From the NCBI GenBank assembly GCA_017459565.1, contig JAFUCP010000055.1, forward strand, positions 1 to 38,404: a stretch of 38,404 nucleotides of DNA, given 5' to 3'. Of the stretch, positions 15,206-23,928 are shown in pieces; within the stretch, counting starts at the first letter, position 1; the number at the start of each line of letters is the position of its first letter. This DNA comes from Clostridia bacterium (GTDB lineage Bacteria; Bacillota; Clostridia; Christensenellales; Aristaeellaceae). Below the pieces are notes generated by a model. The model had not been told where the DNA came from, searched no databases, and worked only from the letters and a program-made list of their open reading frames with translations. A program made the position numbers and the translations under genes.

Positions 15206-16084
15206 TCAAGGCCTGTAAACCCTGAGTTTGCGCGCAATCAGGCGTACGTCAAAGGGCAGGCCGTCGTATATCTCCCCGTCGATCTGTATGGACAGAGGCG
15301 CGTCTGAGATGATGGTCAGCCGGCGGTCGCGGCGAAAGGCGGTGGTGGGCAGCTCAAGTATGCGGCTTTTCAGCAGCTTTATCAGAGCGGCGGGAATACG
15401 CGCGCGGGATATGCCGTCCACGATCACAATATCCATCAGCCCGTCGTCTATCTCGGCCTCGGGACACACGGGGATGCCGCCGCCGATGCGCCTCCCGTTT
15501 CCGGCGCAGGCGATCAGCGCGCTGTGGGGCCGCCTTGCGCCGTCCAGACATTCGGAAAAGCTGCGCGGCCTGTAGGAGATCAGGGTCATAAGCAGCGAGG
15601 CCAGGTAGGCGGGGGAGCCCTTCAGCAGCTTCATCCGCCCGTAGCGCCTGAGTATCTCCACATCGATGCCCGTTCCGATGACGTTGATGCCGCGCACGCC
15701 GCCACATTCCATGTAGTCCGTGTGCCTGGCTTCGCCCTCAAGCAGCAGCTTCAGCGCCGCCAAGGGCGCATCGGGAATGTGCGCCGCCGCCGCGAAGTCA
15801 TTTCCGCTGCCGCAGGGCATGATACCCAGCCGGACCTTCGCGGGGTCGTCTATGCCGTTCAGAACCTCGTTCAGCGTGCCGTCCCCGCCCATGGCCACGA
15901 TATCCAAATCAGCGTCGCCTGCGCCGCAGGTCAGCTCTTTGGCGATTTCGATGGCGTGCCTGGCGCGGCGGGTTTCATAAAACCGATATTCAACGCCTGA
16001 AGCGACCAGCAGCCCGTCCAATTCAGCGCGGCAGCGCGCGGACCGGCCCTTTCCGGCAATGGGGTTGTATATGAAGTGGTACAT
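15206..16084 (-). CDS. Diacylglycerol/lipid kinase family protein (DagK/YegS-type)
   Basis: A 292-residue protein with the family blocks YNPIAGKG at the N-terminus, MGGDGTLNEVLNG (about 65-77) for ATP, and MPCGSGNDFAAA (about 89-100). The C-terminal beta-rich domain ends in the acidic DGEIYDGLPFDVRLI block. Such proteins phosphorylate diacylglycerol or related lipids on the inner membrane face, often returning diacylglycerol from lipoteichoic acid synthesis to phospholipid. Start ATG 16084 is preceded by AGGTCTCC and a weak ribosome site. It reads away from the GH95/LacI operon across a 429-base gap. Confidence 0.9.
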   Translation of the reverse strand: MYHFIYNPIAGKGRSARCRAELDGLLVASGVEYRFYETRRARHAIEIAKELTCGAGDADLDIVAMGGDGTLNEVLNGIDDPAKVRLGIMPCGSGNDFAAAAHIPDAPLAALKLLLEGEARHTDYMECGGVRGINVIGTGIDVEILRRYGRMKLLKGSPAYLASLLMTLISYRPRSFSECLDGARRPHSALIACAGNGRRIGGGIPVCPEAEIDDGLMDIVIVDGISRARIPAALIKLLKSRILELPTTAFRRDRRLTIISDAPLSIQIDGEIYDGLPFDVRLIARKLRVYRP

Positions 16085-16513
16085 GTTGCAGGAGACCTTT
16101 CCGTCCGGGCGGAATGATCGCCGCCTCTTCCGTTTCCATTTGCGGAAATAAGAAAAGCAGGCCGCGTTGGGATGGCGCGCGATGGGGGGAGCGCGCCGTC
16201 ACGTCCGATTCCTAAGGAAGGGGGCAATCTGAGGGAGATCAGCTGAATCGAACGCGGTCTGCCTTGTAGATAAAGCATACGCGCCAATTATCAACTCAAT
16301 ATAAACTCCGGCGGAGCCGGACGCAAAAAAACGCGGCCTGTCAGAACGGCACATATCCACATTACAAATGAGGCCTCGACAGAATCAACAGGGTTTTTCC
16401 CGGGAATACATGATGTCATAAGCCTGCATCCGCGGCAGATCGTGCATTGAACATTACAAACGAAGGCCGCCCTTGAAGAGCCCTTTTCGTTCCTGTGCGG
16501 GGTTGAGCGCGCG
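16085..16513. other. Intergenic region with hairpins and a short direct repeat, no gene seen
   Basis: No open frame here has a ribosome site or a recognisable motif. It contains a 10-bp stem (16171-16180 with 16191-16200, one G-T pair), a TCCGGC/GCCGGA hairpin (16307-16321) followed on the minus strand by TTTATAT that could end LacI transcription, and two imperfect copies of ACATTACAAA(T/C)GA(A)GGCC at 16359-16375 and 16451-16468. A weak minus-strand promoter for the lipid kinase (TTGATA, 16-base spacer, TATCTA) may lie near 16270-16293. Confidence 0.5.
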
Positions 16514-17545
16514 TTACGGTCGGCCGACGGAATTGCGCTGCACCAGCTCGCCCGCGACGGGGACGCGCAGCTCGCGGGGAATCTGCGCGCCGTGGAGCAA
16601 ATCCAGCAGGCACTGCGCGGCCCTGTAGCCGATTTCATGCAGGGGCAGCGCCATGCTGGTCAGCGACGGGGCCAGAAAATCCGCCGCGTCCGTGTTGTCG
16701 TAGCCGATGACCGAGAGGTCCCGGCCCGCGTGCAGGCCCTGTGCAGACAGATAATCGTATACACCGGCGGCGATGAAGTCCTGAGCGCATATGACGGCGG
16801 TTGCCCCGTTCGCAAGCAGCTTCTCCGCGGCCTCGAAGCCGGTTTGCCGGCCCCAGTGCTTGCAGTAGACCAGCTCCGGGTCATAGGTCAGGCCCGCGTC
16901 CTCCAGGGCCTGGCGATAGCCCTTCAGACGGTTGATGACGTGGATATTGTCTGGTTCGCCGCCGATAAAGCCGATTTTGCCGTGGCCGTTTTCGATGAGG
17001 AACCGGGCCGCCTTTGCGCCGCCGCCCACGTCGTCCAGAATGAAGGCGGGCACATCGGGATCCTCCGGAAAGGCGTAAATGCAGACCACGGGCGTCTTGG
17101 GGTCCTGCCCGATGCCGCGGACCGTGCGCTCATGTCCGCCGACGTACAGCACGCCGTCCACACGGAACCGCCTGAGCTGCTCCAGCGCGGGCTGCAGCAC
17201 CGACTGGTACAGCGCGTCGTCGTTGAACCAGGAATCGCTCCAGCGCGAATACAGGCGAAGGTTTTGCAGGATGATGTGATAGCCGTGGGCCTCGCAGCAC
17301 TCCATAATGCCATCGATGATCCCGGGAATATTGAACATGATAAGGTCGTCCGCGATGACGCCGATCATCCCGGAGGCCTTTGCGCGCAGCCCCTTGCCCA
17401 GATAGCTGGGCTGGAAGCCCGTCTGCTGTATGACCTCGCGGATTCGTCGCGCCGTCTCGGGGCTGACGCGGCCTGTTCCGTTGATCACATTGGATATGGT
17501 TGCCGATGAAACGTTGCATATCCTAGCCAATTCTTTTATCGTCAT
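16514..17545 (-). CDS. LacI-family transcriptional regulator
   Basis: A 343-residue protein. The helix-turn-helix at residues 1-24 (TIKELARICNVSSATISNV, then hinge-helix region VSPETARRIREVI) is standard for LacI. The sugar-binding core follows: GMIGVIADDL, GVLYVGGH, the ARFLIENGHGKIGFIGG block and the C-terminal VIGYDNTDAADFLAPSLTSM. Its ATG overlaps the stop of the GH95 gene (ATGA), so both are made from one message. Regulation of the fucosidase and of itself by a fucosylated or related sugar is the natural inference. No transporter genes are linked. Confidence 0.92.
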   Translation of the reverse strand: MTIKELARICNVSSATISNVINGTGRVSPETARRIREVIQQTGFQPSYLGKGLRAKASGMIGVIADDLIMFNIPGIIDGIMECCEAHGYHIILQNLRLYSRWSDSWFNDDALYQSVLQPALEQLRRFRVDGVLYVGGHERTVRGIGQDPKTPVVCIYAFPEDPDVPAFILDDVGGGAKAARFLIENGHGKIGFIGGEPDNIHVINRLKGYRQALEDAGLTYDPELVYCKHWGRQTGFEAAEKLLANGATAVICAQDFIAAGVYDYLSAQGLHAGRDLSVIGYDNTDAADFLAPSLTSMALPLHEIGYRAAQCLLDLLHGAQIPRELRVPVAGELVQRNSVGRP

Positions 17546-19902
17546 ATCGTATTCTCTCCCGGGTTTTGGATAGCTGCCGGATCGCCGCCTGTGAAGCGCC
17601 AGCTTCTCACCGGCGGTTCGTCTTCTGAAATATGAAGCGTCCGTCCGTTGACATGTACATTGGTAGCTGCGGGGCGCTTCCTCGAAACTGTCAGCCTTGT
17701 GACGCTCCCGTCGTCGAAGTCGAAATCGAGAGTGACGCCGCCCGGCGCGCGCAGACCGGCCGCGTGACCGTGCCGCCAGGCATCCGGCAGGGCGGGAAGA
17801 ATGTCGATGTCAGAGCCTTGCCCCGTGACGAGCATCCGTGCGATGGCGGCGCAGATGCCGAAATTCCCGTCGATCTGGAAGGGCGGGTGGGCGTCCAGCA
17901 GGCTGATATAGCTGCCGCCGTGTTCGAGGTTGCAGGCCGTGCCGGCCTCCACGGGCCGAAGCTGCCGCCGGAGCAGGCTGTGGGCGTGGTTCCCGTCGCC
18001 CAGCGCGGCCCAGGCAGCCGTCTTCCATGCCAGGCTCCAGCCCGTGCCGTCGTCTCCCCGCAGCAGCAGGGACTGCCTCGCGGCTTCGCGGATTACAGCG
18101 TCGGCGCTTTCGCCGGGGTACAGCGCGTAAAGGTGGGAAATGTGGCGGTGATGGGGCTCCGCCTCCTCGTATTCCGCGTCCCATTCCATGAGCTGGCCTC
18201 TGCTTCCGACCTTCAGCGGGGGCAGCCGGTCCAGGGCGCTTCGCGCCTCGGCAGACATGGGTTCGGTCGTGCGCAGCCGGTTAAGAATATGCAGATAATC
18301 CTCCAGGACCTCGCGCATGATCGTCGTCGTCATGGCGCTGCGGGCGGCCACGCCGCACCTTCGCCCCTCATAGAGGAAGTGGTTCTCCGGGGAGGATGCC
18401 GGCGCAATGGTCAGGGCGCCTTCGCCGTCCGGCACCGCCACGTCCAGGTAAAAGCGCGCGACAAGGCGGTAGAGTGGAAGCGCGCGGTCGCGCAAAAAAA
18501 CGTCGTCGGGGCTATAGCGGTCATGCTCCATGAGATGGCGCAGCATCCAGCCCAGCGACATGGGCCAGAAGGCGAAGCCGCCGAAGCCCGCGTGGCGCTC
18601 GCCCACGGGATTTGACAGTCGCCAGATATCCGTGTTGTGGTGGGACACCGCGCCGCCCACGCCGTAATGCGCCCGGGCCGTGCGCTGGCCGGTGACGCAC
18701 AGATCGCCGATCAGGCGGAAAAGCGGCTCGCACAGCTCCGGCAGATTCACCGCTTCCGCGGCCCAGTAGTTCATCTGAGTGTTGATGTTGATGGTATAAT
18801 TGCAACTCCATATCGCCCGCAGGTCCTGGTTCCAGATGCCCTGCAGGTTTGCGGGCTCGCCGCCGGGACGGGAGCTGGCGATCAGCAGGTAGCGGCCATA
18901 GTGGAACAGCAGCGCGCACAGCCCGTCGTCGTCGTCGTACTGTCCCCGTATGCGCGCGTCCGTGGGCAAATCGTCATATCGATCATCTCCCAGCGCCAGA
19001 TCCACGCGGTCAAACAGACGGCGGTGATCCGCCACATGGGCCTCAAGAGCCGCACGCCATGTCAGGCCCAAGAGGCGCTCAAGGTCTGCCTCACAGAGTG
19101 CCTTTTCATCCCGGCCGTCCACAAAGGGCTGGCGGTCATAGCCGTTGAAGCTGGTCCGGGCAACCAGCCTCAATTCGACGGAATCGGCGTCGCGAATGCT
19201 GAGCGTTTCGCCGCGCGCTTCGATGCGCCCGCCTATGGCCGTCGCAGTCAGCACCGCCCTTGCGCGCATACCCTTGCGCTCTGGCTCCGGCAGATAGGTG
19301 ACGGGATTGTCGCAGTCGATATAGGAGGGTACGACATCCGAGGGCGCCAGCACATCCAGAACCAGCCTGCCGCCTTCGGCCCGGCAAGCGCCGCGCAGCG
19401 CAGAGGAGAGGGAAACATCGATGTTAATCGCGCCGGGACGGTCTGCCGAGAGCCGTACCAGCAGCGCCTGGGCGGGATGGGAGACGAAGGCTTCACGGGT
19501 AAAGCGCGCCTCGCCCAGCCGATAGCATGTTTCATGGATGGCGTCCGACAGTGAAAGCCTGCGCACCAGGTCGCGCGCCTCCCGGTCGCCCGTATGCGCG
19601 ATCGTCATATCGCCAAGGGGCAGGTAGCTCTGGGTAAACGCGCCAAGCAGCTTATCATCGATCAGCGACTGTGCCTCGATCAGCCTGCCTGCCAGCGCCA
19701 GATCGCGGGCCTGGGCGTAGTGGGCCGCGGCGCCGACGCGGTCGGTCTGCCTGGGATAGCCGGACCACAGCGTCTCTTCGTTCAGGGCCATGCGCTCCAC
19801 GCGCCCGCCGCCAAAGACCATGGCGCCGATCCGACCGTTGCCGATGGGCAGCGCTTCCTCCCACCGCTGTGCGGAAGAACGGTACCAAAGCTCCTTATTC
19901 AC
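17542..19902 (-). CDS. Glycoside hydrolase family 95 (alpha-L-fucosidase-type)
   Basis: A protein of about 786 residues. I chose GTG 19902, ten bases after GGGAGG; an in-frame ATG at 19920 has no ribosome site. There is no signal peptide, so it should act in the cytosol. The N-terminal beta-domain opens EALPIGNGRIGAMVFGG and NEETLWSG. The (alpha/alpha)6 barrel shows ANLQGIWNQD, ININTQMNYW with the two asparagines of the active site, PASSPEN with the probable acid Glu, HRHISHLYALYPGE, GTGWSLAWK and QIDGNFG. These are GH95 landmarks. Known members remove alpha-1,2-linked fucose; alpha-galactosidase activity also exists in the family. Co-transcribed with the LacI gene. Confidence 0.9.
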   Translation of the reverse strand: MNKELWYRSSAQRWEEALPIGNGRIGAMVFGGGRVERMALNEETLWSGYPRQTDRVGAAAHYAQARDLALAGRLIEAQSLIDDKLLGAFTQSYLPLGDMTIAHTGDREARDLVRRLSLSDAIHETCYRLGEARFTREAFVSHPAQALLVRLSADRPGAINIDVSLSSALRGACRAEGGRLVLDVLAPSDVVPSYIDCDNPVTYLPEPERKGMRARAVLTATAIGGRIEARGETLSIRDADSVELRLVARTSFNGYDRQPFVDGRDEKALCEADLERLLGLTWRAALEAHVADHRRLFDRVDLALGDDRYDDLPTDARIRGQYDDDDGLCALLFHYGRYLLIASSRPGGEPANLQGIWNQDLRAIWSCNYTININTQMNYWAAEAVNLPELCEPLFRLIGDLCVTGQRTARAHYGVGGAVSHHNTDIWRLSNPVGERHAGFGGFAFWPMSLGWMLRHLMEHDRYSPDDVFLRDRALPLYRLVARFYLDVAVPDGEGALTIAPASSPENHFLYEGRRCGVAARSAMTTTIMREVLEDYLHILNRLRTTEPMSAEARSALDRLPPLKVGSRGQLMEWDAEYEEAEPHHRHISHLYALYPGESADAVIREAARQSLLLRGDDGTGWSLAWKTAAWAALGDGNHAHSLLRRQLRPVEAGTACNLEHGGSYISLLDAHPPFQIDGNFGICAAIARMLVTGQGSDIDILPALPDAWRHGHAAGLRAPGGVTLDFDFDDGSVTRLTVSRKRPAATNVHVNGRTLHISEDEPPVRSWRFTGGDPAAIQNPGENTI

Positions 19903-19982
19903 AATCTTCGAGCCTCCCATCGCAGGTCCAGGATTCCGGGGAAAAAACGAGACAGCAAAAACATGACTGATATATCGTCTTA

Positions 19983-20011
19983 ATGTTATGGGAAACCGTC
20001 GATGCCGTCAA
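19983..20011 (-). promoter_or_regulatory. Promoter of the GH95-lacI operon
   Basis: Minus-strand TTGACG (20011-20006), 17-base spacer, TAACAT (19988-19983). A GATATATC palindrome (19969-19976) lies just downstream, about where an operator would sit, though it is not a typical CG-centred LacI site. The 407-base stretch 19903-20309 holds this promoter, the divergent signalling promoter and no gene that I can support. Confidence 0.5.
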
Positions 20012-20142
20012 GGTATGTCTTGTAAACTGGCGGTCGAATAAAGCGAAGGCGATGATCATTTGTTGCAAAAGATCTGAACAGAGCTTCATCCGGCCCGCAA
20101 TCCGTAAAGCTTGCCGAATAAGCAGAATTATGGCAGCAGCGT

Positions 20143-20183
20143 ATTCATAATGAATTACAATTGCAACAATTGTATGATACAAT
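20143..20183 (+). promoter_or_regulatory. Signalling-locus promoter with two palindromic operators
   Basis: TTACAA (20155-20160), 17-base spacer and TACAAT (20178-20183) preceded by TGA, giving an extended -10. The spacer is largely filled by the perfect palindrome ACAATTG-CAA-CAATTGT (20157-20173), directly preceded by a second one, ATTCAT-A-ATGAAT (20143-20155). Both are placed to block or recruit polymerase. The leader to the first gene is about 120 bases. Confidence 0.65.
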
Positions 20184-20309
20184 AACACAGTATGGATATT
20201 TATGCGGATGAGTATCTCAACCGCGCAAAAGCCGATTCCTGATTTATCCTGACAGCATGGATGGACAACCGCAAACCATCGACAAAACTTTAGCGTGGGA
20301 GGGTTGCCT

Positions 20310-21824
20310 GTGATTCAGTGGATCTTTTACGCCATGGTTTATCTTGGAAGCGCGCTCATGGCCTATAATATCTATGGGTTTATATGCTTTACCCGCTTCA
20401 TCAGGAAGATGAAGACCTGGAACCAGGGCAGTTTGATTCTCAGCATCCCCGTCATGCTGCTGGTATTCTTCCTGCTGGGCTATATTGCGATTGGGCTCTT
20501 TGCGGAGCCGTCAATTTTCGTGGGCGGCGTGCTTTTCGGCGGCAGCATATTCGTATTTGTGATGTACAAGCTGCTGAACAACATCGTTCAGCGCGTCGTC
20601 GAGAGCGAGCATCTTGAAGCGCAGCTGTTGGCCGCAGAGGAGAGCAGCCGGGCGAAGTCCAACTTCCTCGCCAGCATCAGCCATGAGATGCGCACGCCCA
20701 TGAACGTCATCCTCGGGCTGGATACCCTCGCCATGAACACGCCCGGCCTGCCCCGGACGACAAAGGAGCAGCTGGAGAAAATCGGTCACAGCGCAAGGCA
20801 TCTGTCAGAGCTGATCAACGGCATACTCGATATGCAGCAGATCGAGAGCGGGGAGATGAAGATCAACAGCGAGCCTTTTTTGCTGATGGAGGCTCTGGAG
20901 CAGGTCAACGCCCTGGCATCCTCGGCCTGCGAGGAAAAGGGACTGGCCTACTGCTTCTCCTTTGACGATTGTGCGGAGCAGCGCTACGACGGCGATGTGA
21001 CGCAGCTGAAGCGGGCGATCATGTGCCTGATGGACAATGCGGTCAAATATACCGACGCGCCCGGCACGGTGAAATTCATCGTCAGCGGCGCAAGCGCCCA
21101 GGAGACGACCAGACAATTGCACTTTACCGTTCTGGATACCGGCGTGGGCATCGACGAAGCGTTTCTGGAAAAGGTGTTTGAACCCTTCGCCCAGGAGGAT
21201 GAGAGCTATACCAACCGCTTCGGCGGCAGCGGCATGGGCCTGACGGTGGCCAACGGCATCGTCACCCACATGGGCGGAAGGATCGACGTGGTGAGCCATA
21301 AGGGCGAAGGCTCCGCGTTCACCATCACCATCCCCATGGAGCTGTCACATCCCGACGCGCCGCCGGCGGAGGCCGGCGCGAAGCAGGACGGGGACGGCGA
21401 TGCCGACAGCCTTGAGGGCCGCCGCGTCCTGATCGTAGAGGACACGCCGGAAAACGCGGAGATCGTGGCGGACCTGCTGGAGCTTGAAGGCGCTCAAAGC
21501 GAACACGCTGAAAACGGAATGGTTGCCATCAAGATGGTAACAGAATCCGAAAAATGGCATTACGACGCGATCCTGATGGATCTTCGGATGCCTGTGATGG
21601 ATGGAATCGAGGCTGCGCGGAATATCCGCGCGCTGGAGCGGGAGGATGCCAGACATGTGCCGATCATCGCGCTGACAGCCAATGCCTTTGACAGCGACAT
21701 ACAGCACTCCAGGGAAGCGGGCATGAACGAGCACCTGGTAAAGCCCGTGGAGGCCGACAGGCTGTATGCCGTGCTTCGGAAATGGATTCGGAGCGAAATA
21801 GCGGGAAGGGGAGTGTGGACTTGA
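20310..21824 (+). CDS. Membrane hybrid histidine kinase (HisKA-HATPase-REC)
   Basis: A 504-residue protein. I chose GTG 20310, six bases after GGAGGG. Three membrane helices lie at about 3-25, 41-63 and 66-88, with almost no extracytoplasmic domain. The phosphoacceptor is His125 in SISHEMRTP. The ATPase has DNAVKY, DTGVGI and FGGSGMGL. The receiver (about 372-495) has phosphoacceptor Asp424 in LMDLRMP. The output must leave by phosphotransfer, since no DNA-binding domain is present. The stand-alone HPt protein two genes downstream is the natural acceptor. The receiver closely resembles the last receiver of the permease-kinase at 23929. First gene of the signalling locus; its stop overlaps the next start (TTGA). 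Confidence 0.93.
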   Translation: MIQWIFYAMVYLGSALMAYNIYGFICFTRFIRKMKTWNQGSLILSIPVMLLVFFLLGYIAIGLFAEPSIFVGGVLFGGSIFVFVMYKLLNNIVQRVVESEHLEAQLLAAEESSRAKSNFLASISHEMRTPMNVILGLDTLAMNTPGLPRTTKEQLEKIGHSARHLSELINGILDMQQIESGEMKINSEPFLLMEALEQVNALASSACEEKGLAYCFSFDDCAEQRYDGDVTQLKRAIMCLMDNAVKYTDAPGTVKFIVSGASAQETTRQLHFTVLDTGVGIDEAFLEKVFEPFAQEDESYTNRFGGSGMGLTVANGIVTHMGGRIDVVSHKGEGSAFTITIPMELSHPDAPPAEAGAKQDGDGDADSLEGRRVLIVEDTPENAEIVADLLELEGAQSEHAENGMVAIKMVTESEKWHYDAILMDLRMPVMDGIEAARNIRALEREDARHVPIIALTANAFDSDIQHSREAGMNEHLVKPVEADRLYAVLRKWIRSEIAGRGVWT

Positions 21825-23515
21825 TCAACTCCAAACAGATACAGAGACCGAAGCTCGTATTGGTCGTGGACGATCAGGAGATCAACCGCGATGCGCTGGG
21901 CGTGATCCTTGAGGATGATTATGAAATCATCTGCGCCTCCGACGGTTCGGAGGCACTGAAGGAGATCCAGGCGCATGTGGACAATCTTTCAATCGTCCTG
22001 CTGGATCTGATGATGCCCGTGATGAACGGCTTCGAGGTTTTGGAGCGCATGGCCGGGGACGACCGAATGAAGCACATACCCGTCATCGTGCTGACGGCGG
22101 ATAAGAGCGCGGAACTGCGGGCCCTGCAAATGGGCGCGGCGGATTTCATCACCAAGCCCTTTGACGTGCCGGAGGTCATCATCGCCCGCGTGGCCAGGAT
22201 CATCGAACTCAGCGAGGGCCGCCAACTGATCTCCGCCGCGGAGCATGACCCGGTGACGCTGCTGTACAGCCGAAATTTCTTCTTTGAATATGCCAACCGC
22301 TTGCACCATTATTCGCCGGAGCTTCATCTGGATGCCGTCGTCTTGGATATTGAGCAGTTCCACACCATCAACGCCGTCAACGGGCGGGACTTTGGGGACG
22401 ATGTGCTGCGCGTCGTGGGCGCGGAGATCCGCGATTTTCTTTCGGAAACCGAGGGCATTGCCTGCCGCTTTGAGGCGGACCGCTTTGAAATCTATTGCGT
22501 GCCGCAGCCAGACTATCAGGCGCTGCTGGAGCGCTTCCAGCGCAGGGTGGGCCGGATATCGCCCAACGTCAGCATCCACCTGCGCATGGGTGTGAACCCC
22601 TGGCAGGAGGGCGTGGAGCCGGTATTGATGTTTGACCGGGCCCGTGCCGCCAGCACCATGGTCCGTGGCAATTACCAGAGCCCGCTGATGATCTACGACG
22701 AGGACATGCGGATGCGGGAGCTGCGGGACCGCCGCTTCCTGAATGAATTACGCTCTGCCATCCAAACGCGGCAGCTCAGGGTTTTCTATCAGCCGAAATA
22801 CGATATTCAGTGCGACCCGCCCAGACTTTCCAGCGCCGAAGCGCTGATTCGCTGGCAGCACCCGGAGCTTGGCATGATCAGCCCCGGAGATTTCCTGCCG
22901 CTGTTTGAGGGCAACGGGCTGATCGGGGTGGTGGACAATTACGTCTGGCAGGTGGCCGCGGCCCAGATTGCCGAATGGCGCAAAAAGTACGGCGTAAAGC
23001 TGCCGGTGTCGGTGAATTTGTCCCGAAATGATGTGTTCGATCCGACGCTCATCGACCGGCTGGTGCGGATTATTGAAGATAACGGGCTGGATTACAGCGA
23101 TATGAAGATGGAGGTCACCGAATCCGCATACACAGAGAAGGCCAACGACCTTTTGCAGGTGGTTAACAGGCTGCGGCAGCTGGGCTTTGAGATCGAGATG
23201 GACGACTTTGGCTCCGGCTATTCGTCGCTTAACATGCTCTCATATATGCCCATCGACGTGCTGAAGATGGACATGAAATTCGTCAGGAACATCGAATCCA
23301 GCGAAACGGACCTGAGGCTGGTAAAGCTGATACTGGATATTGCAAAGTACCTGAAGCTGCGGGTGGTAGCCGAGGGTGTGGAGACGGAGGGACAGCTGGC
23401 GCTGCTGAAGGACAGCGGCTGCGACCTGGTGCAGGGCTTTTACTTTTCAAGGCCCCTGCCGCCCGAATCGTTTGAAAAGCTGATCGAAAGGGAATTGGAG
23501 ATTGAAAGGGGTTAA
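21821..23515 (+). CDS. Response regulator REC-GGDEF(degenerate)-EAL, c-di-GMP phosphodiesterase
   Basis: A 564-residue protein when started at TTG 21821, which overlaps the kinase stop (TTGA) and has AGGGGAG seven bases before it; ATG 21782 is an alternative with more overlap. The receiver (about 12-125) carries Asp62 in LLDLMMP. The GGDEF-like domain has EADRF at residues 218-222 in place of GGDEF, so it should not make c-di-GMP. The EAL domain (about 305-555) is intact: EAL with Glu340, SVNLSR, EVTES, DDFGSGYSS with Asp461-Asp462, DVLKMD and AEGVET. The predicted role is phosphorylation-controlled hydrolysis of c-di-GMP. It is the likely final receiver of the relay. Confidence 0.92.
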   Translation: MINSKQIQRPKLVLVVDDQEINRDALGVILEDDYEIICASDGSEALKEIQAHVDNLSIVLLDLMMPVMNGFEVLERMAGDDRMKHIPVIVLTADKSAELRALQMGAADFITKPFDVPEVIIARVARIIELSEGRQLISAAEHDPVTLLYSRNFFFEYANRLHHYSPELHLDAVVLDIEQFHTINAVNGRDFGDDVLRVVGAEIRDFLSETEGIACRFEADRFEIYCVPQPDYQALLERFQRRVGRISPNVSIHLRMGVNPWQEGVEPVLMFDRARAASTMVRGNYQSPLMIYDEDMRMRELRDRRFLNELRSAIQTRQLRVFYQPKYDIQCDPPRLSSAEALIRWQHPELGMISPGDFLPLFEGNGLIGVVDNYVWQVAAAQIAEWRKKYGVKLPVSVNLSRNDVFDPTLIDRLVRIIEDNGLDYSDMKMEVTESAYTEKANDLLQVVNRLRQLGFEIEMDDFGSGYSSLNMLSYMPIDVLKMDMKFVRNIESSETDLRLVKLILDIAKYLKLRVVAEGVETEGQLALLKDSGCDLVQGFYFSRPLPPESFEKLIERELEIERG

Positions 23516-23519
23516 TCAA

Positions 23520-23888
23520 ATGACGTTGAGGGAACTGTACCAGAATATCGGCGCTGATTATGACCAGGCGCTTCGCGTGCTGCGGGTGGAAAAGCTGGTG
23601 GACAAGCACATCCGAAAGTTTGTCAACAACGGCGTCGTGTCCCAGCTGCTGGAGGCGGGCGCGCAAATGGAGTCCGCCCGCATGTTTGAAGCCGCCCATG
23701 CCGCCAAGGGGGTGTGTGGCAACCTGGGGTTGACCGCGCTTTCCGACATGGCCTCTCAGCTTGCGGAGGAATATCGCCCCGGAAACGCGAGACATATGAG
23801 CGATGAGGACGTAAAGGCCGTGCTTCAAAGGATTGAGACGGTCCACGACGCGATGGCCGAGGGAATCCGGCAATATATCGAAGGCTGA
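23520..23888 (+). CDS. Stand-alone HPt (histidine phosphotransfer) protein
   Basis: A 122-residue helical protein. ATG 23520 lies four bases after the previous stop with AGGGG before it. The HPt core is MFEAAHAAKGVCGNLGL with phosphorylatable His60, followed by a long helix (LSDMASQLAEEYR). HPt proteins carry phosphate between receiver domains. Its place between two hybrid kinases and beside a REC-EAL protein indicates that it carries phosphate from the kinases' receivers to that regulator. Size and the His-x-x-Lys-Gly pattern fit the family. Confidence 0.88.
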   Translation: MTLRELYQNIGADYDQALRVLRVEKLVDKHIRKFVNNGVVSQLLEAGAQMESARMFEAAHAAKGVCGNLGLTALSDMASQLAEEYRPGNARHMSDEDVKAVLQRIETVHDAMAEGIRQYIEG

Positions 23889-23928
23889 AACATATGGGAA
23901 CCTGGCCTGAAAGGAACAAAATGAATCC

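Noticed and set aside
20192-20242. 16-codon leader peptide frame in the signalling leader
   Set aside because: No ribosome binding site, and the composition does not suggest an attenuator.
21782-21820. Longer N-terminus of the REC-EAL protein from ATG 21782
   Set aside because: It overlaps the kinase by 43 bases without its own site, whereas TTG 21821 has AGGGGAG and a TTGA overlap. Not fully excluded.
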